A stretch of 64,000 nt of DNA, taken from Gramella sp. KN1008. GTDB lineage: Bacteria; Bacteroidota; Bacteroidia; Flavobacteriales; Flavobacteriaceae. The stretch is from the NCBI RefSeq assembly GCF_004332155.1, contig NZ_SJDV01000005.1:236581-300580 (forward strand), written 5' to 3'. Both the position numbers and the translations under genes were made by a program. Shown in pieces: positions 53,616-63,436 of this stretch. Below the pieces are notes generated by a model. That model had not been told where the DNA came from, made no database searches, and saw only the letters and a program-made list of their open reading frames with translations. Position 1 is the stretch's first letter. The number at the start of each line of letters is the position of its first letter.

Positions 53616-55061
53616 CTAAACATAATTCAGCTTCCCAGAAATTAATTCGCTGTTATTTTCCCAGGGATTATTTTCTTGACTGTTCAGTGGTATTTTAACC
53701 AGATCTTTTTTAGTGTTCAGATAACGGCTCAGGATCCTGTCAGAATAGCTGCTGTTTTTCTGCGGAATAAGAAAATTTCTGAAATCTTCGGGCTGGTTCA
53801 GTTCCTGTGAATGATCAATAAAACCGTAGCCTGCATATCTGCCCTGGTTGAGGTAGATAAAGGACTTTTCTTTAGGGGTTCTTCCCTTTTCCACTAATAG
53901 ACAGGAATCCTCAAATTGTTCTATATAACTAATGGCTCTTGAGACACGTTCATTATATTCCTCTGCATCGATCTCATTTTTACAGGCTCCACTGCAGGAA
54001 GTGATTTTATAGTGATCACAATATTTGACTCCAGTTTGAAGACCGCAGTATTTTGGACAGAGTTCAAATTTCTGGCAGAGGAATTCCAGAAATTTAATAG
54101 CCTCGTCGCGGGTGTAGAATTTCAGCCAGCTCACGGGCGCAATCTTATTCTTATGCAGTGCAAATTGCTCGATACCTTTTTGATTATGATAGGAGGTAAG
54201 GGTGTACGGTCTGCCAGGTTTTTTTTGTGCTTTATTATATTTTGGGAAATACTTCAGTATAAGTTCAGATTCACGCAATAAGGCGAGTAATTCATTTCCC
54301 GTAAGTTCATAATCTATATTATAGGTCTCCTGCATCAGTCTGTATTTCCGATTGGAGCGTTCCTGGAAATGGGATTTGATACGACTTTTTATGTTTTTAG
54401 CTTTTCCTATATATAAAGGAATTCCATCCTTGTCCTTAAAAAAATAGACCCCGGTCGAGGTAGGTAGTTTTTCAAAATCCGAACTTTTGAAATTAGGAGG
54501 TAAGTAGGAAGCGGCGGTTCTTTGATTCAATAATTTTGAGATCACCTCATATTCCGGATCCAGGGATAGACATCGCTGGAATAAGGTGACGGTTGCCTCA
54601 CAATCTCCGCCTGCCCTGTGCCTATCCAGATGGGGAATGTTTATGGAAGTGCAGATGTTTCCAAGGCTGTAGGAGAACAATCCCGGAATAAGCTTTTTTG
54701 TGAGACGCACGGTACAAAGACGTTTTCTTCTGAATTCCTTCCCTATACTTGAAAATTCAGAACGAATGATGTTGTAATCGAAATTTACATTATGAGCTAC
54801 AAAAATGCAGTCCTTTGTGATCTTTTCTATATCCTCTGCAATTTCCGAGAATTGAGGGGCATCACTAACCATTTGGTCATTAATCCCCGTAAGACTTTCA
54901 ATATAGAGAGGGATAGACTGACTGGGGTTTACCAGCGATGAATACTCCTCAACCACTTCTCCGTTTTGTACCACAATGATGCAGATCTCGGTGATCTTAT
55001 TGTTTTTGATACCACTACCGGTGGTTTCAATATCAGTGATCGCAAATTTGACATCTTTCAT
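53616..55061 (-). CDS. DEDD exonuclease fused to a GIY-YIG (UvrC/Cho-like) nuclease
   Basis: This 481-aa fusion has an N-terminal DnaQ-type 3'-5' exonuclease domain (about 5-170): D10 and E12 in ITDIETTG, the FVAHNVNFDYNI block, and HRAGGDCEA with H148 and D153. The GIY-YIG domain (about 200-285) has GVYFF, YIGKAKNIKSRI and a later Glu-containing helix. The C-terminus (about 330-470) carries Cys-rich ELCPKYCGL and ITSCSGACKNEI segments. It may act in DNA repair incision, like Cho. It has no DNA polymerase partner nearby. Confidence 0.9.
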   Translation of the reverse strand: MKDVKFAITDIETTGSGIKNNKITEICIIVVQNGEVVEEYSSLVNPSQSIPLYIESLTGINDQMVSDAPQFSEIAEDIEKITKDCIFVAHNVNFDYNIIRSEFSSIGKEFRRKRLCTVRLTKKLIPGLFSYSLGNICTSINIPHLDRHRAGGDCEATVTLFQRCLSLDPEYEVISKLLNQRTAASYLPPNFKSSDFEKLPTSTGVYFFKDKDGIPLYIGKAKNIKSRIKSHFQERSNRKYRLMQETYNIDYELTGNELLALLRESELILKYFPKYNKAQKKPGRPYTLTSYHNQKGIEQFALHKNKIAPVSWLKFYTRDEAIKFLEFLCQKFELCPKYCGLQTGVKYCDHYKITSCSGACKNEIDAEEYNERVSRAISYIEQFEDSCLLVEKGRTPKEKSFIYLNQGRYAGYGFIDHSQELNQPEDFRNFLIPQKNSSYSDRILSRYLNTKKDLVKIPLNSQENNPWENNSELISGKLNYV

Positions 55062-55110
55062 GCCGGCAAATTAAAAGTTTTTCAGAAGCTATAAAAGGAT
55101 TTTATCCAAA

Positions 55111-55131
55111 TTAATGGATTTTTTCCATTAA
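55111..55131. other. Perfect hairpin upstream of the exonuclease gene
   Basis: TTAATGGA (55111-55118) and TCCATTAA (55124-55131) flank a TTTTT loop, 50 bp before the exonuclease ATG. It could be an operator or a terminator-like hairpin; nothing decides between them. Confidence 0.35.
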
Positions 55132-55304
55132 AAGCTGATTGGAAGCTTTGGAAAAGTCGGTTGCGGATGTCTTATCTTACAGGTTAAAATAGAGCTTAAA
55201 TAGAATATTTAAATTAATATTATATTATTCTAATCCAAAATTGGTTTTTTTTTTGACCTATTCTAAGTTTACTTTAAGTTGTGATATAAAGGGAAAAAGA
55301 TTAA

Positions 55305-55757
55305 GTGAATTTAAAATCTAAAGATTTAATCCTGGTTGGTTTGCAGGCCATTCTATTTGTCCTGTACATATTTGATCTGCAAGTTCTGCAACTAAGTTTT
55401 CCAACCTTCATAAAGGATACATCGCTCGTTTTAGTTATTCTGGGAGGTTTGATTTTTATCCTCGCCTTATTACAGTTAAAAGATAATCTGTCCCCATTTC
55501 CGTCTCCCAAATCAAACTCAGAACTGGTACAGACCGGTCTATACAAATTTGTAAGGCATCCTATTTATTCAGGTATTCTGATTGCGTTTACCGGATTCGC
55601 TATATTCACTTTTTCCGGCTTCAGATTAATAATTACTATGCTCTTATACGTATTATTCGAGTTCAAATCAGCCTACGAAGAAAAGCTTCTGATGAAGCGT
55701 TTCGGAACCTATAAAGCATATCGAAAGAAAACCGGTAGGTTTTTTCCTAAATTTTGA
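55305..55757 (+). CDS. Isoprenylcysteine methyltransferase-like membrane protein
   Basis: The 150-aa polytopic protein starts at a GTG. It has four membrane segments and the ICMT/PEMT motif GLYKFVRHPIYSGIL followed by an EEKLLMKRFG block near the C-terminus, the SAM-binding region of this family. It may methylate a lipid or a protein carboxyl group. Bacterial members have mostly unknown substrates. It stands alone between the exonuclease and GGT genes. Confidence 0.85.
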   Translation: MNLKSKDLILVGLQAILFVLYIFDLQVLQLSFPTFIKDTSLVLVILGGLIFILALLQLKDNLSPFPSPKSNSELVQTGLYKFVRHPIYSGILIAFTGFAIFTFSGFRLIITMLLYVLFEFKSAYEEKLLMKRFGTYKAYRKKTGRFFPKF

Positions 55758-55955
55758 TGGAAAGATTTTTCGAAGGATAAAAACGATGAATGTATGCCAG
55801 TGGCGCTAATTATTAGTAAAAAATAGTTTGTATTATTCCTTACGTTAGGGGAGGGACTAATAATTTGAATATAATTAGTAATTTTCTTGTCAGGTTCAAA
55901 CCAATCAGACTTGATCATTCGCCCTTTATAATGAACTAAAAACTCTACCTGGCCC

Positions 55956-57683
55956 ATGAAAAAGCATGTAAGAATTTTTCTCCATCTTCTTATTTCTATT
56001 TGTTTTCTAGGTTGTAGCAATACCCAAAAAATACTGGAGGAAACTTCCTTTAGCGGTAAATCTGCCTTAGCCCGGAATGGGATGGTAGTAAGTGCACATC
56101 CCCTGGCAACTCAGGTAGGATACGAAACTATAAAATCCGGAGGGAATGCAATAGACGCTATGGTGGCTGTACATTTTGCCCTGGCGGTGGTTTATCCTTC
56201 TGCGGGTAATCTTGGAGGTGGTGGTTTTATGATATACAGGGAGAATGATGGGGAGGTATATTCACTGGATTTTCGGGAAATAGCTTCGGAAAATGCATAT
56301 GAAGATATGTATCTGGATGATGAAGGGGAAGTAATAGAAGGAGAGAGCTTATACGGGCAGAAAGCTTCCGGAGTCCCGGGATCGGTTGACGGGATGTTAG
56401 AGGCACATGCAAGATTCGGTTCACTGCCTTTGTCAGTATTGCTAGAGCCTGCCATTAAGCTGGCAGATAAGGGATTTTCTGTAACCTCCAAACAGGCAGA
56501 TAACTATAATCGCTACAGGGAAGATTTTATTAAGAATAACCGTAATCCCGAGACCGTAACATTGATCAAGGAAAAAGAATGGAAAAAGGGAGACCTTTTA
56601 ATCCAGAAGGATCTTGCTAAAACCCTGGAACGCATTAGAGATCAGGGAAGAGCTGGGTTTTATGAAGGGAAGACCGCAGAGCTGCTGGTTGCGGAAATGC
56701 AGGCCGGAAACGGGATCATTACTCTTCAGGATTTAAAGAATTACCATTCTGTATGGAGAGCCCCGGTTACAGGAAGTTACCGGGGATATACTGTTCACAG
56801 TATGGCGCCTTCAAGTAGTGGCGGGATAGCCCTGATCCAATTATTAAAAATGTCTGAACATTTCCCGATAGGCGAATACGGGTCTAAATCGGCAAAGACT
56901 ATTCATCTAATGACGGAAATGGAAAGAAGGGTGTACGCAGACAGAGCCAGGCATTTGGGTGATTCAGATTTCTGGGAGGTTCCGGTGGATGAACTTCTGG
57001 ACGATGATTATATAGCCGGCAGAGTGCAGGAAATTGATGTAGCTGAGGCCACTAATAGTGATGACGTAAGCGCCATGGAACTGGATGATATTGTTGAAAG
57101 TGAAGAAACCACTCATTACTCCATTATCGATAAACAGGGCAATGCGGTATCTTTAACAACCACGATTAATTCTGCCTATGGCTCGAAAGTTTTTGTAGAG
57201 GGTGCCGGTTTTTTATTGAATAATGAAATGGACGACTTTAGCAGTAAACCGGGAGTTCCGAATATTTATGGACTATTAGGTGGTGCGGCAAATTCCATTC
57301 AACCTGGGAAGCGAATGTTAAGCGCTATGACCCCTACAATTGTTGAGAAAGAGGGTGATTTATTTATGGTTTTAGGTACACCTGGAGGCTCTACCATCAT
57401 AACATCAGTATATCAAACCATATTGAATGTGATAGATCATGGTATGAATATGACCGATGCGGTTAATGAAAAAAGATTTCATCACCAGTGGAAACCCGAC
57501 CAAATTTACATGGAAGACGATGCCATTCAGGAAGCCGTGATCACAAAACTAAAGATGATGGGACATACGGTTAAAAGGCGGGGTTCTATAGGAAAAGTAG
57601 ATGCAATCCTGGTAAGGCCGGATGGTTCTTATGAAGGAGCAGCCGATCCCAGGGGAGATGATTGGGCTATTGGAATAAAATGA
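55956..57683 (+). CDS. ggt: Gamma-glutamyltranspeptidase lipoprotein
   Basis: The 575-aa Ntn-hydrolase is exported as a lipoprotein (ICFLGC, Cys20). The self-processing site is EETTHYS: Thr385 would become the N-terminal nucleophile of the small subunit. The glycine-rich GNLGGGGFM, the SGVPGSV block and the C-terminal PGGSTIITSV are conserved. It cleaves glutathione and other gamma-glutamyl compounds outside the cytoplasm. It is 30 bp upstream of an FAD oxidoreductase, with which it may work in amino-acid salvage (inference). Confidence 0.94.
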   Translation: MKKHVRIFLHLLISICFLGCSNTQKILEETSFSGKSALARNGMVVSAHPLATQVGYETIKSGGNAIDAMVAVHFALAVVYPSAGNLGGGGFMIYRENDGEVYSLDFREIASENAYEDMYLDDEGEVIEGESLYGQKASGVPGSVDGMLEAHARFGSLPLSVLLEPAIKLADKGFSVTSKQADNYNRYREDFIKNNRNPETVTLIKEKEWKKGDLLIQKDLAKTLERIRDQGRAGFYEGKTAELLVAEMQAGNGIITLQDLKNYHSVWRAPVTGSYRGYTVHSMAPSSSGGIALIQLLKMSEHFPIGEYGSKSAKTIHLMTEMERRVYADRARHLGDSDFWEVPVDELLDDDYIAGRVQEIDVAEATNSDDVSAMELDDIVESEETTHYSIIDKQGNAVSLTTTINSAYGSKVFVEGAGFLLNNEMDDFSSKPGVPNIYGLLGGAANSIQPGKRMLSAMTPTIVEKEGDLFMVLGTPGGSTIITSVYQTILNVIDHGMNMTDAVNEKRFHHQWKPDQIYMEDDAIQEAVITKLKMMGHTVKRRGSIGKVDAILVRPDGSYEGAADPRGDDWAIGIK

Positions 57684-57713
57684 AATTCATACTAACCTGA
57701 AAATCCAAGGATC

Positions 57714-58958
57714 TTGAAGAAAGTAATTGTCATTGGCGGAGGAATTATTGGACTTTGTTCAGCTTATTATCTTCTAAAGGAAGGGTATTCCGTAACCGTT
57801 ATCGAGAAAGAGGATCTTACTAAAGGCGCTTCGAATATCAATGCTGGTTTCATCGCACCCAGTCATATCATTTCTTTAGCCTCTCCGGGAATGATCAATA
57901 AGGGTTTGAAAATGATGTGGAATAAGTCCAGTCCATTTTATATAAAACCGAGGTGGGATACGGAGTTCCTGGACTGGGCCTGGAAGTTTAAAAAATCATC
58001 AACCACTACAAAAGTGTCAAAATCAGTTCCTGTACTCAAAGACCTGCTTTCTAAAAGCCAGGTCCTCTTTGAGGAATTGATCAGGCAAGTGGACTTTCCC
58101 ATTCATTACGAAAAGAAAGGTCTATTATCGGTTTATAGCACCAATAAGACCGCTAAGGAAGAAATTGAAAAGGCCAGGAAAATTAAGGGGGAAGGTTTGG
58201 AAGTAGATTTGCTTAACCGTGAGGAAATACTGGAGTTACAGCCGTCTCTTTCAGATAAGGTCACCGGGGCAGTACACTATATCGATAATTCCCATGCAAC
58301 TCCTAATACTTTCATGAAATCCTTATATGAGTGGCTAAAGGGTGAGGGAGTCAAATTTAAACTGGAAGAAGAAGTATGTGATTTCGAAAAACAAGGGGAG
58401 AAGTTGATTGGTGTTAGAACTGAAAAGGATTTCTATACCGCAGATGAATTTATTCTATGTGCCGGAAGCTGGACTGCAGCTTTAGCGAGAAAGCTTGATC
58501 TTAAAATAGTTTTGCAGGGAGGAAAAGGCTACAGTATTGATACGTTTAGCGAGAATAAAATTAGTATACCTACTATTTTGTGTGAGGCGAAGGTAGCTGT
58601 GACCCCTATGGAAGGCTTTACCCGATTTGCAGGGACCATGGAATTTTCAGGACAGAATGATATTATCAGGACCGAAAGGGTTAAAGCAATAGTTAAAGCT
58701 GCAACCACATATTATAAAGATGTAGAGATTTCCGAAGAGGAGATAAAAGCTGCCCGGTCCGGCCTTAGACCCGTGTCTCCTGACGGTCTGCCCTATATTG
58801 GAAGAACCGGAAACTATCGCAATCTTATTATTTCTACGGGTCATGCCATGATAGGATGGAGCCTGGGTCCGGTAACAGGTAAACTGGTCAGTGAGATAAT
58901 AGCCTCAAAAAAAACCGAGGTAAATATGGAGCCATTCTCACCAGAAAGGCGGTTTTAA
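57714..58958 (+). CDS. FAD-dependent amino-acid oxidoreductase (DadA/DAO-like)
   Basis: The 414-aa flavoprotein starts at a TTG (57714). It has the dinucleotide motif VIGGGIIGLCSAYYL, followed by VTVIEKED and the C-terminal GLRPVSPDGLPYIGR and STGHAMIGWSLGPVTGKL typical of D-amino-acid dehydrogenases. It would oxidise an amino acid to a keto acid. There is no signal peptide. It follows the GGT gene by 30 bp, suggesting one transcript. Confidence 0.9.
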   Translation: MKKVIVIGGGIIGLCSAYYLLKEGYSVTVIEKEDLTKGASNINAGFIAPSHIISLASPGMINKGLKMMWNKSSPFYIKPRWDTEFLDWAWKFKKSSTTTKVSKSVPVLKDLLSKSQVLFEELIRQVDFPIHYEKKGLLSVYSTNKTAKEEIEKARKIKGEGLEVDLLNREEILELQPSLSDKVTGAVHYIDNSHATPNTFMKSLYEWLKGEGVKFKLEEEVCDFEKQGEKLIGVRTEKDFYTADEFILCAGSWTAALARKLDLKIVLQGGKGYSIDTFSENKISIPTILCEAKVAVTPMEGFTRFAGTMEFSGQNDIIRTERVKAIVKAATTYYKDVEISEEEIKAARSGLRPVSPDGLPYIGRTGNYRNLIISTGHAMIGWSLGPVTGKLVSEIIASKKTEVNMEPFSPERRF

Positions 58959-58977
58959 ATTAATAGAATTTCTTGGC

Positions 58978-59121
58978 CTATAGTATTGTAAGCTTATGAC
59001 AGTGAGTAGAATTTCTGTGAATAATGGAAGTTTTTAATTTGTACTCTACTGGATGATCGGGAAGATTTTTTTCTATCCGGTCCACCATCGTTTCCATGGC
59101 AAGTCTGATGCAAGCACACCA
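58978..59121 (-). pseudogene. Probable 3' remnant of a LacI/GalR-type regulator
   Basis: The minus strand has a 47-codon open frame encoding ACIRLAMETMVDRIEKN and ending KTSIIHRNST plus ten residues. The pattern A..LAM..MVDRIE....P and a final I..RNST fits the C-terminal helix and last strand of LacI-family periplasmic-binding-like domains. A TGA is directly upstream and no other family part is in the gap. I infer a decayed gene end; chance is possible. Confidence 0.35.
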
Positions 59122-59482
59122 TCAATTTTTTTATATGAAAAGTCTCGTGCGAAAACATCTTGTCGTTTAATCGATTAAGTTGTAAATTATTGAAAATCAG
59201 TATATTTGTTATTTGAATTAAGAATTTATTATGGTGATGGAATTCTTGTTGAAACGTGTGGAATTAATATCTAAATGAGTGATTAAATAGAAGTGTATAT
59301 AATAAAGAATTTAACCTAAAGATAAAAGACTAAACATAGTAAATCCTGCTTGAAAAAAGTTCTAATGGAAAGGGGGCTGTCTTTTCTGTTAGTTATCAAA
59401 ATTAAGTTATTCTCTCCAAAAATCAATCTGTTCCAGTTTACAATGATTGACCTTTCATCTTTATTAAAAATCGAGATGGAAC
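59122..59482. other. Intergenic region without recognised gene
   Basis: This AT-rich stretch precedes the T9SS cargo gene. I see no frame with family features, no strong hairpin and no clear TAnnTTTG promoter at a good distance. With the preceding remnant it makes a 524-bp gap, one of the longest in the window. Confidence 0.5.
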
Positions 59483-62158
59483 ATGAAAAAATTATTGAAC
59501 ATAATTGGCTTTCCCGGAAGAGATAAGATAATTGTAGCGTGGCTATTTCTATACTTTATAACGTTGGCATGTTATACACAAAAGGAATCTGCTATTTGGT
59601 ATTTCGGGGAATATGCCGGGCTGGACTTTAATAACGGTAATACTCCCATAGCTTTGACTGATGGCAAACTTAATACAGATGAGGGGTGTGCAACAATCAG
59701 TGACAGTAATGGTAATCTGCAATTCTACACAGATGGAACAAAAGTATATAATCGGGAGCATGAGGTGATGCTAAATGGATCAGGCTTACTAGGTCATTAT
59801 TCCAGTACCCAATCTGCCATTATTGTTCCGGAAATTGGAAATGAAAAAATTTATTATGTATTTACAGTTGATGGTAGAACTGGTAATTCAAAAGGATTTC
59901 ATTATTCGAAAATTGATTTAAATCTTGATTCTGGGCTAGGTGGGGTATTGCCTAATACCAAAAACATCTTTCTGCTTTCTGATGTACAGGAAAAAATAAC
60001 GGCCGTAAAACACAGGAATGGAAAAGGAATATGGGTTATTACCTGTTCCGGTAATGAAGGGCTAAAGGAATTTTATTCTTTTTTACTGGATGAAAATGGA
60101 CTTAATACAACTCCCGTTATTTCTTTGGTTAGCGACCTTTCAGGTGGTGTAGGGTATCTTAAAGCATCTCCGGAAGGGAATAAACTGGCTACTGCTGATC
60201 CTTTTATTAATGGTTTTACACTGTTTGATTTTGATAACGAGAGCGGTGAAGTTAGCAATCAAATGCATATTGACTCACCATTACTTCCATATGGTGGCTT
60301 TTGGGGATCATATGGTATTGAATTTTCTCCAAATTCAAAATTGGTATATGTCTCCCATGGTTTGTATGGTATCGTCCAGTTCGATATAAGTCTAAATGAT
60401 ATAATCAAAATCACTAATTCAGGCTTGGTTATAGACAGTGAATTTGGTGAGGAGGGAATTGTTAGTGGAGCACTTCAGTTGGGAATTAATAAAAAAATAT
60501 ATTGTGCCAGAACAAATTCATCGTATTTAGGGGTAATCAATAATCCCAATGTGTATGGTCAAGGAAGTAATTATATCAGAAATGGAGTTGATTTAGGAAC
60601 CGGCATCAGTACCTTGGGCCTTCCTCAATTTATCCAGAGCTATTTTATTGATGCTACCATCGAAGCTGACGATGTGTGTTTTGGAGAACCTACCAGTTTT
60701 CAACAATCGATAACCGGCAGTTTTGATTCACTAAGATGGGACTTCGGGGATGGAAACACTTCTTCCGATGAGAGCCCAAATCACAATTATGCCGCACCTG
60801 GAGAATATGAGGTAAGCCTCACCGTTGAAAGCAGCGGGGAGATCCTGGTAGAAACTACAACCGCAACGGTTCACCCGGCACCTCAAACCGTAAGTTCAGT
60901 CAACATGAAGCAGTGTGATGATGACCTTGATGGTTATTCCTTTTTCAACCTTAATGAATTGGCAGATGAGATACTACAGGACCAGTCCGGACTTTCACTT
61001 AGCTTTTACCGTAGTCTCTCTGAGGCCGAATCTGGAGCAAATCCATTCCCAGACCCTGAGCTCTATATTAATACTGATCCCAGTTCTGAATTGGTCTTCG
61101 CCCGAACGGAAAATGTAAATGGATGCTATAGTATTACCAAGGTCTTACTTTACGTATCTACCACCCAGATTCCGGCGGAATTCTATATAGAGTTATTTGC
61201 CTGTGAAGACCTGGATGACGGTACTGGAGTATTTGATCTTTCATTGCTAAATAAAGAGATTACACGACTTTTCCCTAGCAACCAGCAACTAGACATCAGC
61301 TATTATAAAACCGTTGAGGATGCCTTATTCAAAACCAACCCAACCCTTCCCGTAAATGCCTATGTTAATATGGGCAGTCCCTATGGTCAGGAATTATGGG
61401 TTCGGGTAGACAGCCGGGTTAACAAAGAATGCCTTGGGCTGGGGAAACATGTGGGCCTGAAGATTGTAAGCCCAGAACTACCACCAATTGATGTCGGTAC
61501 TTTATGCGACGGTTCATCGGTGTGGCTTGATGTTGGTTCGGATTTCGATAGTTATTTATGGTCAACAGGCGATACAACTCGAACCATTGAGGTTTCCCAG
61601 CCTGGCAGTTATGGCATTATTGCTACAAATGACTATTGGAATGTGAGCTGTGATGTCACGGCCGAGGTGGAAGTAATTGATTCAGGTGTAGCTGAAATCA
61701 GGGAGATAGTCACAGAAGGATGGGATAGTAATGACAACCTGGTGATTATAAATGTAACCGGAAAAGGAGACTATGAATATTCTTTGGACGGAGTAAACTT
61801 TCAGTCCGAGGCTGAGTTCAGGAACATTGATCCCACCCTGGACAGAGTTTTTATAAGGGATAAAAATGGCTGTGGTACGGTGGTGGGAGAATTTTATATA
61901 CTTTACTATCCAAAGTTTTTCACGCCTAATGGTGATGGCATGAATGATTACTGGCAAATTGGGAATGCTAATAAGGAGGCAGGAAACAGGCTCTATATCT
62001 TTGATCGATATGGAAAGTTACTCACAGAATTGATGTCCACAGACCGAGGTTGGGATGGGACTTACAGGGGAAGACCTATGCCGTCTTCAGATTACTGGTT
62101 TGTGCTTCACCGCAATAATGGTAAAAGCCATAAGGGGCATTTTTCCTTATTGAGATAG
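59483..62158 (+). CDS. Large secreted protein with PKD domain and T9SS type B sorting domain
   Basis: The 891-aa product has a signal-anchor-like N-terminus (about 18-35). Its N-terminal region (about 36-390) looks like a beta-propeller, with IWYFGEYAGLDFNNG, FYTDGTKVYN and IYYVFTVDG repeats. A PKD domain (about 395-465: RWDFGDGNTSSDESPNHNYA) and further Ig-like regions follow. The C-terminal type B sorting domain (about 810-891) shows YPKFFTPNGDGMNDYW, LYIFDRYGKLL and a final SHKGHFSLLR. It is likely carried to the cell surface by the type IX system, often as gliding or adhesion cargo. Ligand unknown. Confidence 0.9.
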   Translation: MKKLLNIIGFPGRDKIIVAWLFLYFITLACYTQKESAIWYFGEYAGLDFNNGNTPIALTDGKLNTDEGCATISDSNGNLQFYTDGTKVYNREHEVMLNGSGLLGHYSSTQSAIIVPEIGNEKIYYVFTVDGRTGNSKGFHYSKIDLNLDSGLGGVLPNTKNIFLLSDVQEKITAVKHRNGKGIWVITCSGNEGLKEFYSFLLDENGLNTTPVISLVSDLSGGVGYLKASPEGNKLATADPFINGFTLFDFDNESGEVSNQMHIDSPLLPYGGFWGSYGIEFSPNSKLVYVSHGLYGIVQFDISLNDIIKITNSGLVIDSEFGEEGIVSGALQLGINKKIYCARTNSSYLGVINNPNVYGQGSNYIRNGVDLGTGISTLGLPQFIQSYFIDATIEADDVCFGEPTSFQQSITGSFDSLRWDFGDGNTSSDESPNHNYAAPGEYEVSLTVESSGEILVETTTATVHPAPQTVSSVNMKQCDDDLDGYSFFNLNELADEILQDQSGLSLSFYRSLSEAESGANPFPDPELYINTDPSSELVFARTENVNGCYSITKVLLYVSTTQIPAEFYIELFACEDLDDGTGVFDLSLLNKEITRLFPSNQQLDISYYKTVEDALFKTNPTLPVNAYVNMGSPYGQELWVRVDSRVNKECLGLGKHVGLKIVSPELPPIDVGTLCDGSSVWLDVGSDFDSYLWSTGDTTRTIEVSQPGSYGIIATNDYWNVSCDVTAEVEVIDSGVAEIREIVTEGWDSNDNLVIINVTGKGDYEYSLDGVNFQSEAEFRNIDPTLDRVFIRDKNGCGTVVGEFYILYYPKFFTPNGDGMNDYWQIGNANKEAGNRLYIFDRYGKLLTELMSTDRGWDGTYRGRPMPSSDYWFVLHRNNGKSHKGHFSLLR

Positions 62159-62395
62159 AAGGAAATAAAAATACTTTTATGTATCGCGGTTAGTCAGACT
62201 AGGCGCAATTCTAATTTTTATTATATTTTTAGCGGTTTTAGCAATCATTTTAGTAGATGATCATATCTCCAAACTTACCTTTATCACTATGTTGAAGGGT
62301 GAAAAGCCAAGAAAGAAGCTGTAGAAAATACATTTAATATATTTTTTTTAAATTCATAAAGAATCTATTTTGCCTAACCTAATTCAAACCCTCAT

Positions 62396-62902
62396 ATGTA
62401 TAAAAGCTATTTTTCGTGGATCCTGGTGATTCTGCCTTTAATCTCTTTAGGTCAAAGTGAAATCTGGAATAAGCCAGTAAACGTAATTAATGAAGGAAAA
62501 ATCAATATAGAAAGGGTTGTCTATTACCAAAGTGATGGCTTTGCCCTGGATAAGGATTCATTGGCAATTTCTAATAATCTGAAATTTGAGGACATCATAA
62601 TAACCTTGTACCATGATGAAATATCTATGGAACCTGATGTTGATTATTATGTAGTGGGAATGGATATTCCTATTATGGAACTCATTGAATTAGAAGATAG
62701 AGAACGGGGAATTACATTGATTTTTTCCCGAAAATGCAAACCAAACCCAAATGATGAAAAGCAAAGACTTGAATTGAATTTGGCTAACCAAGAGGCGAAG
62801 GAAGATCTCTATTTAGCTTTTGAAAAAATTCTAAAAATTCGAGATTCCCAACACCAAAATTTACATGAGCTAAATCAATGTAATATTGGGGCTGATTATT
62901 AA
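62396..62902 (+). CDS. Secreted protein of unknown function
   Basis: The 168-aa product has a signal peptide (SWILVILPLISLGQ) and a mature part of mixed strands and a C-terminal charged helix (about 120-155: KQRLELNLANQEAKEDLYLAF). I recognise no family. It lies 15 bp before an LRR gene on the same strand, so the two may be one unit. Upstream is a 237-bp AT-rich gap. The base composition is lower in G+C than core genes nearby, consistent with accessory DNA. Confidence 0.65.
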   Translation: MYKSYFSWILVILPLISLGQSEIWNKPVNVINEGKINIERVVYYQSDGFALDKDSLAISNNLKFEDIIITLYHDEISMEPDVDYYVVGMDIPIMELIELEDRERGITLIFSRKCKPNPNDEKQRLELNLANQEAKEDLYLAFEKILKIRDSQHQNLHELNQCNIGADY

Positions 62903-62917
62903 TTTTTTCAATTTAAA

Positions 62918-63436
62918 ATGGACATCTTTCTAAAGATTGCTATGAAATTCAATAAGAAAGAGAAGCGATTCTGGAAAACTAAATTCTCTTTTGGGTTAAA
63001 TAATATACCTGAAGAGATTGAGCATTTAACTTTTAGAGATGAATATTTGACCAATGAGGAGCTTTGCTTTATTACCTCAAGAATTAAACGGATAGAAAGA
63101 CTGGATCTGGATAGCACATCATTAGACGATGATGGAATTCCCTGCCTGTTGGAAATGGACTATATAGGAGAACTCAGGCTGGTGAATCTCGAAATTACAG
63201 ATAAATCTATTGCCTCTTTATTAAAACTACCATCCTTAAAACTATTACATCTCGGATCTACAAAGGTAAGTTGCGATGGAGTTTTAAAATTAGCAGGACT
63301 TCCGAATTTAAAGGAACTATTTGCAAGTCCTGAAAAGATTGAAAAAGAAAAACTGGATGAATTTTTAAAGCGCTCGCCAGATTGTGAACTTACAATAAAT
63401 AGTAAACCCTACTCAAAAATTGATTATGGGTTTTGA
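62918..63436 (+). CDS. Leucine-rich-repeat protein
   Basis: The 172-aa product has no signal peptide. Its middle (about 60-140) has LRR-type units: RIERLDLDSTSLDDDGI, YIGELRLVNLEITDKSI, SLKLLHLGSTKVSCDGV and NLKELFASP. These resemble the ribonuclease-inhibitor-like or LRR units seen in small intracellular binding proteins. Starts at 62918 and 62942 are possible. It follows the secreted unknown by 15 bp. Its end overlaps the convergent GNAT-like gene by 13 bp. Confidence 0.7.
   Translation: MDIFLKIAMKFNKKEKRFWKTKFSFGLNNIPEEIEHLTFRDEYLTNEELCFITSRIKRIERLDLDSTSLDDDGIPCLLEMDYIGELRLVNLEITDKSIASLLKLPSLKLLHLGSTKVSCDGVLKLAGLPNLKELFASPEKIEKEKLDEFLKRSPDCELTINSKPYSKIDYGF

Noticed and set aside
55915..55940. 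A TTGATC and a TATAAT-like sequence before the GGT gene
   Set aside because: The spacing is only about 10 bp and E. coli-type promoters are not the rule in this phylum.
62178..62324. A 48-codon plus-strand frame encoding a hydrophobic stretch and a basic tail
   Set aside because: It has no ATG, GTG or TTG ahead of the hydrophobic part, and AT-rich DNA readily gives such a pattern by chance.
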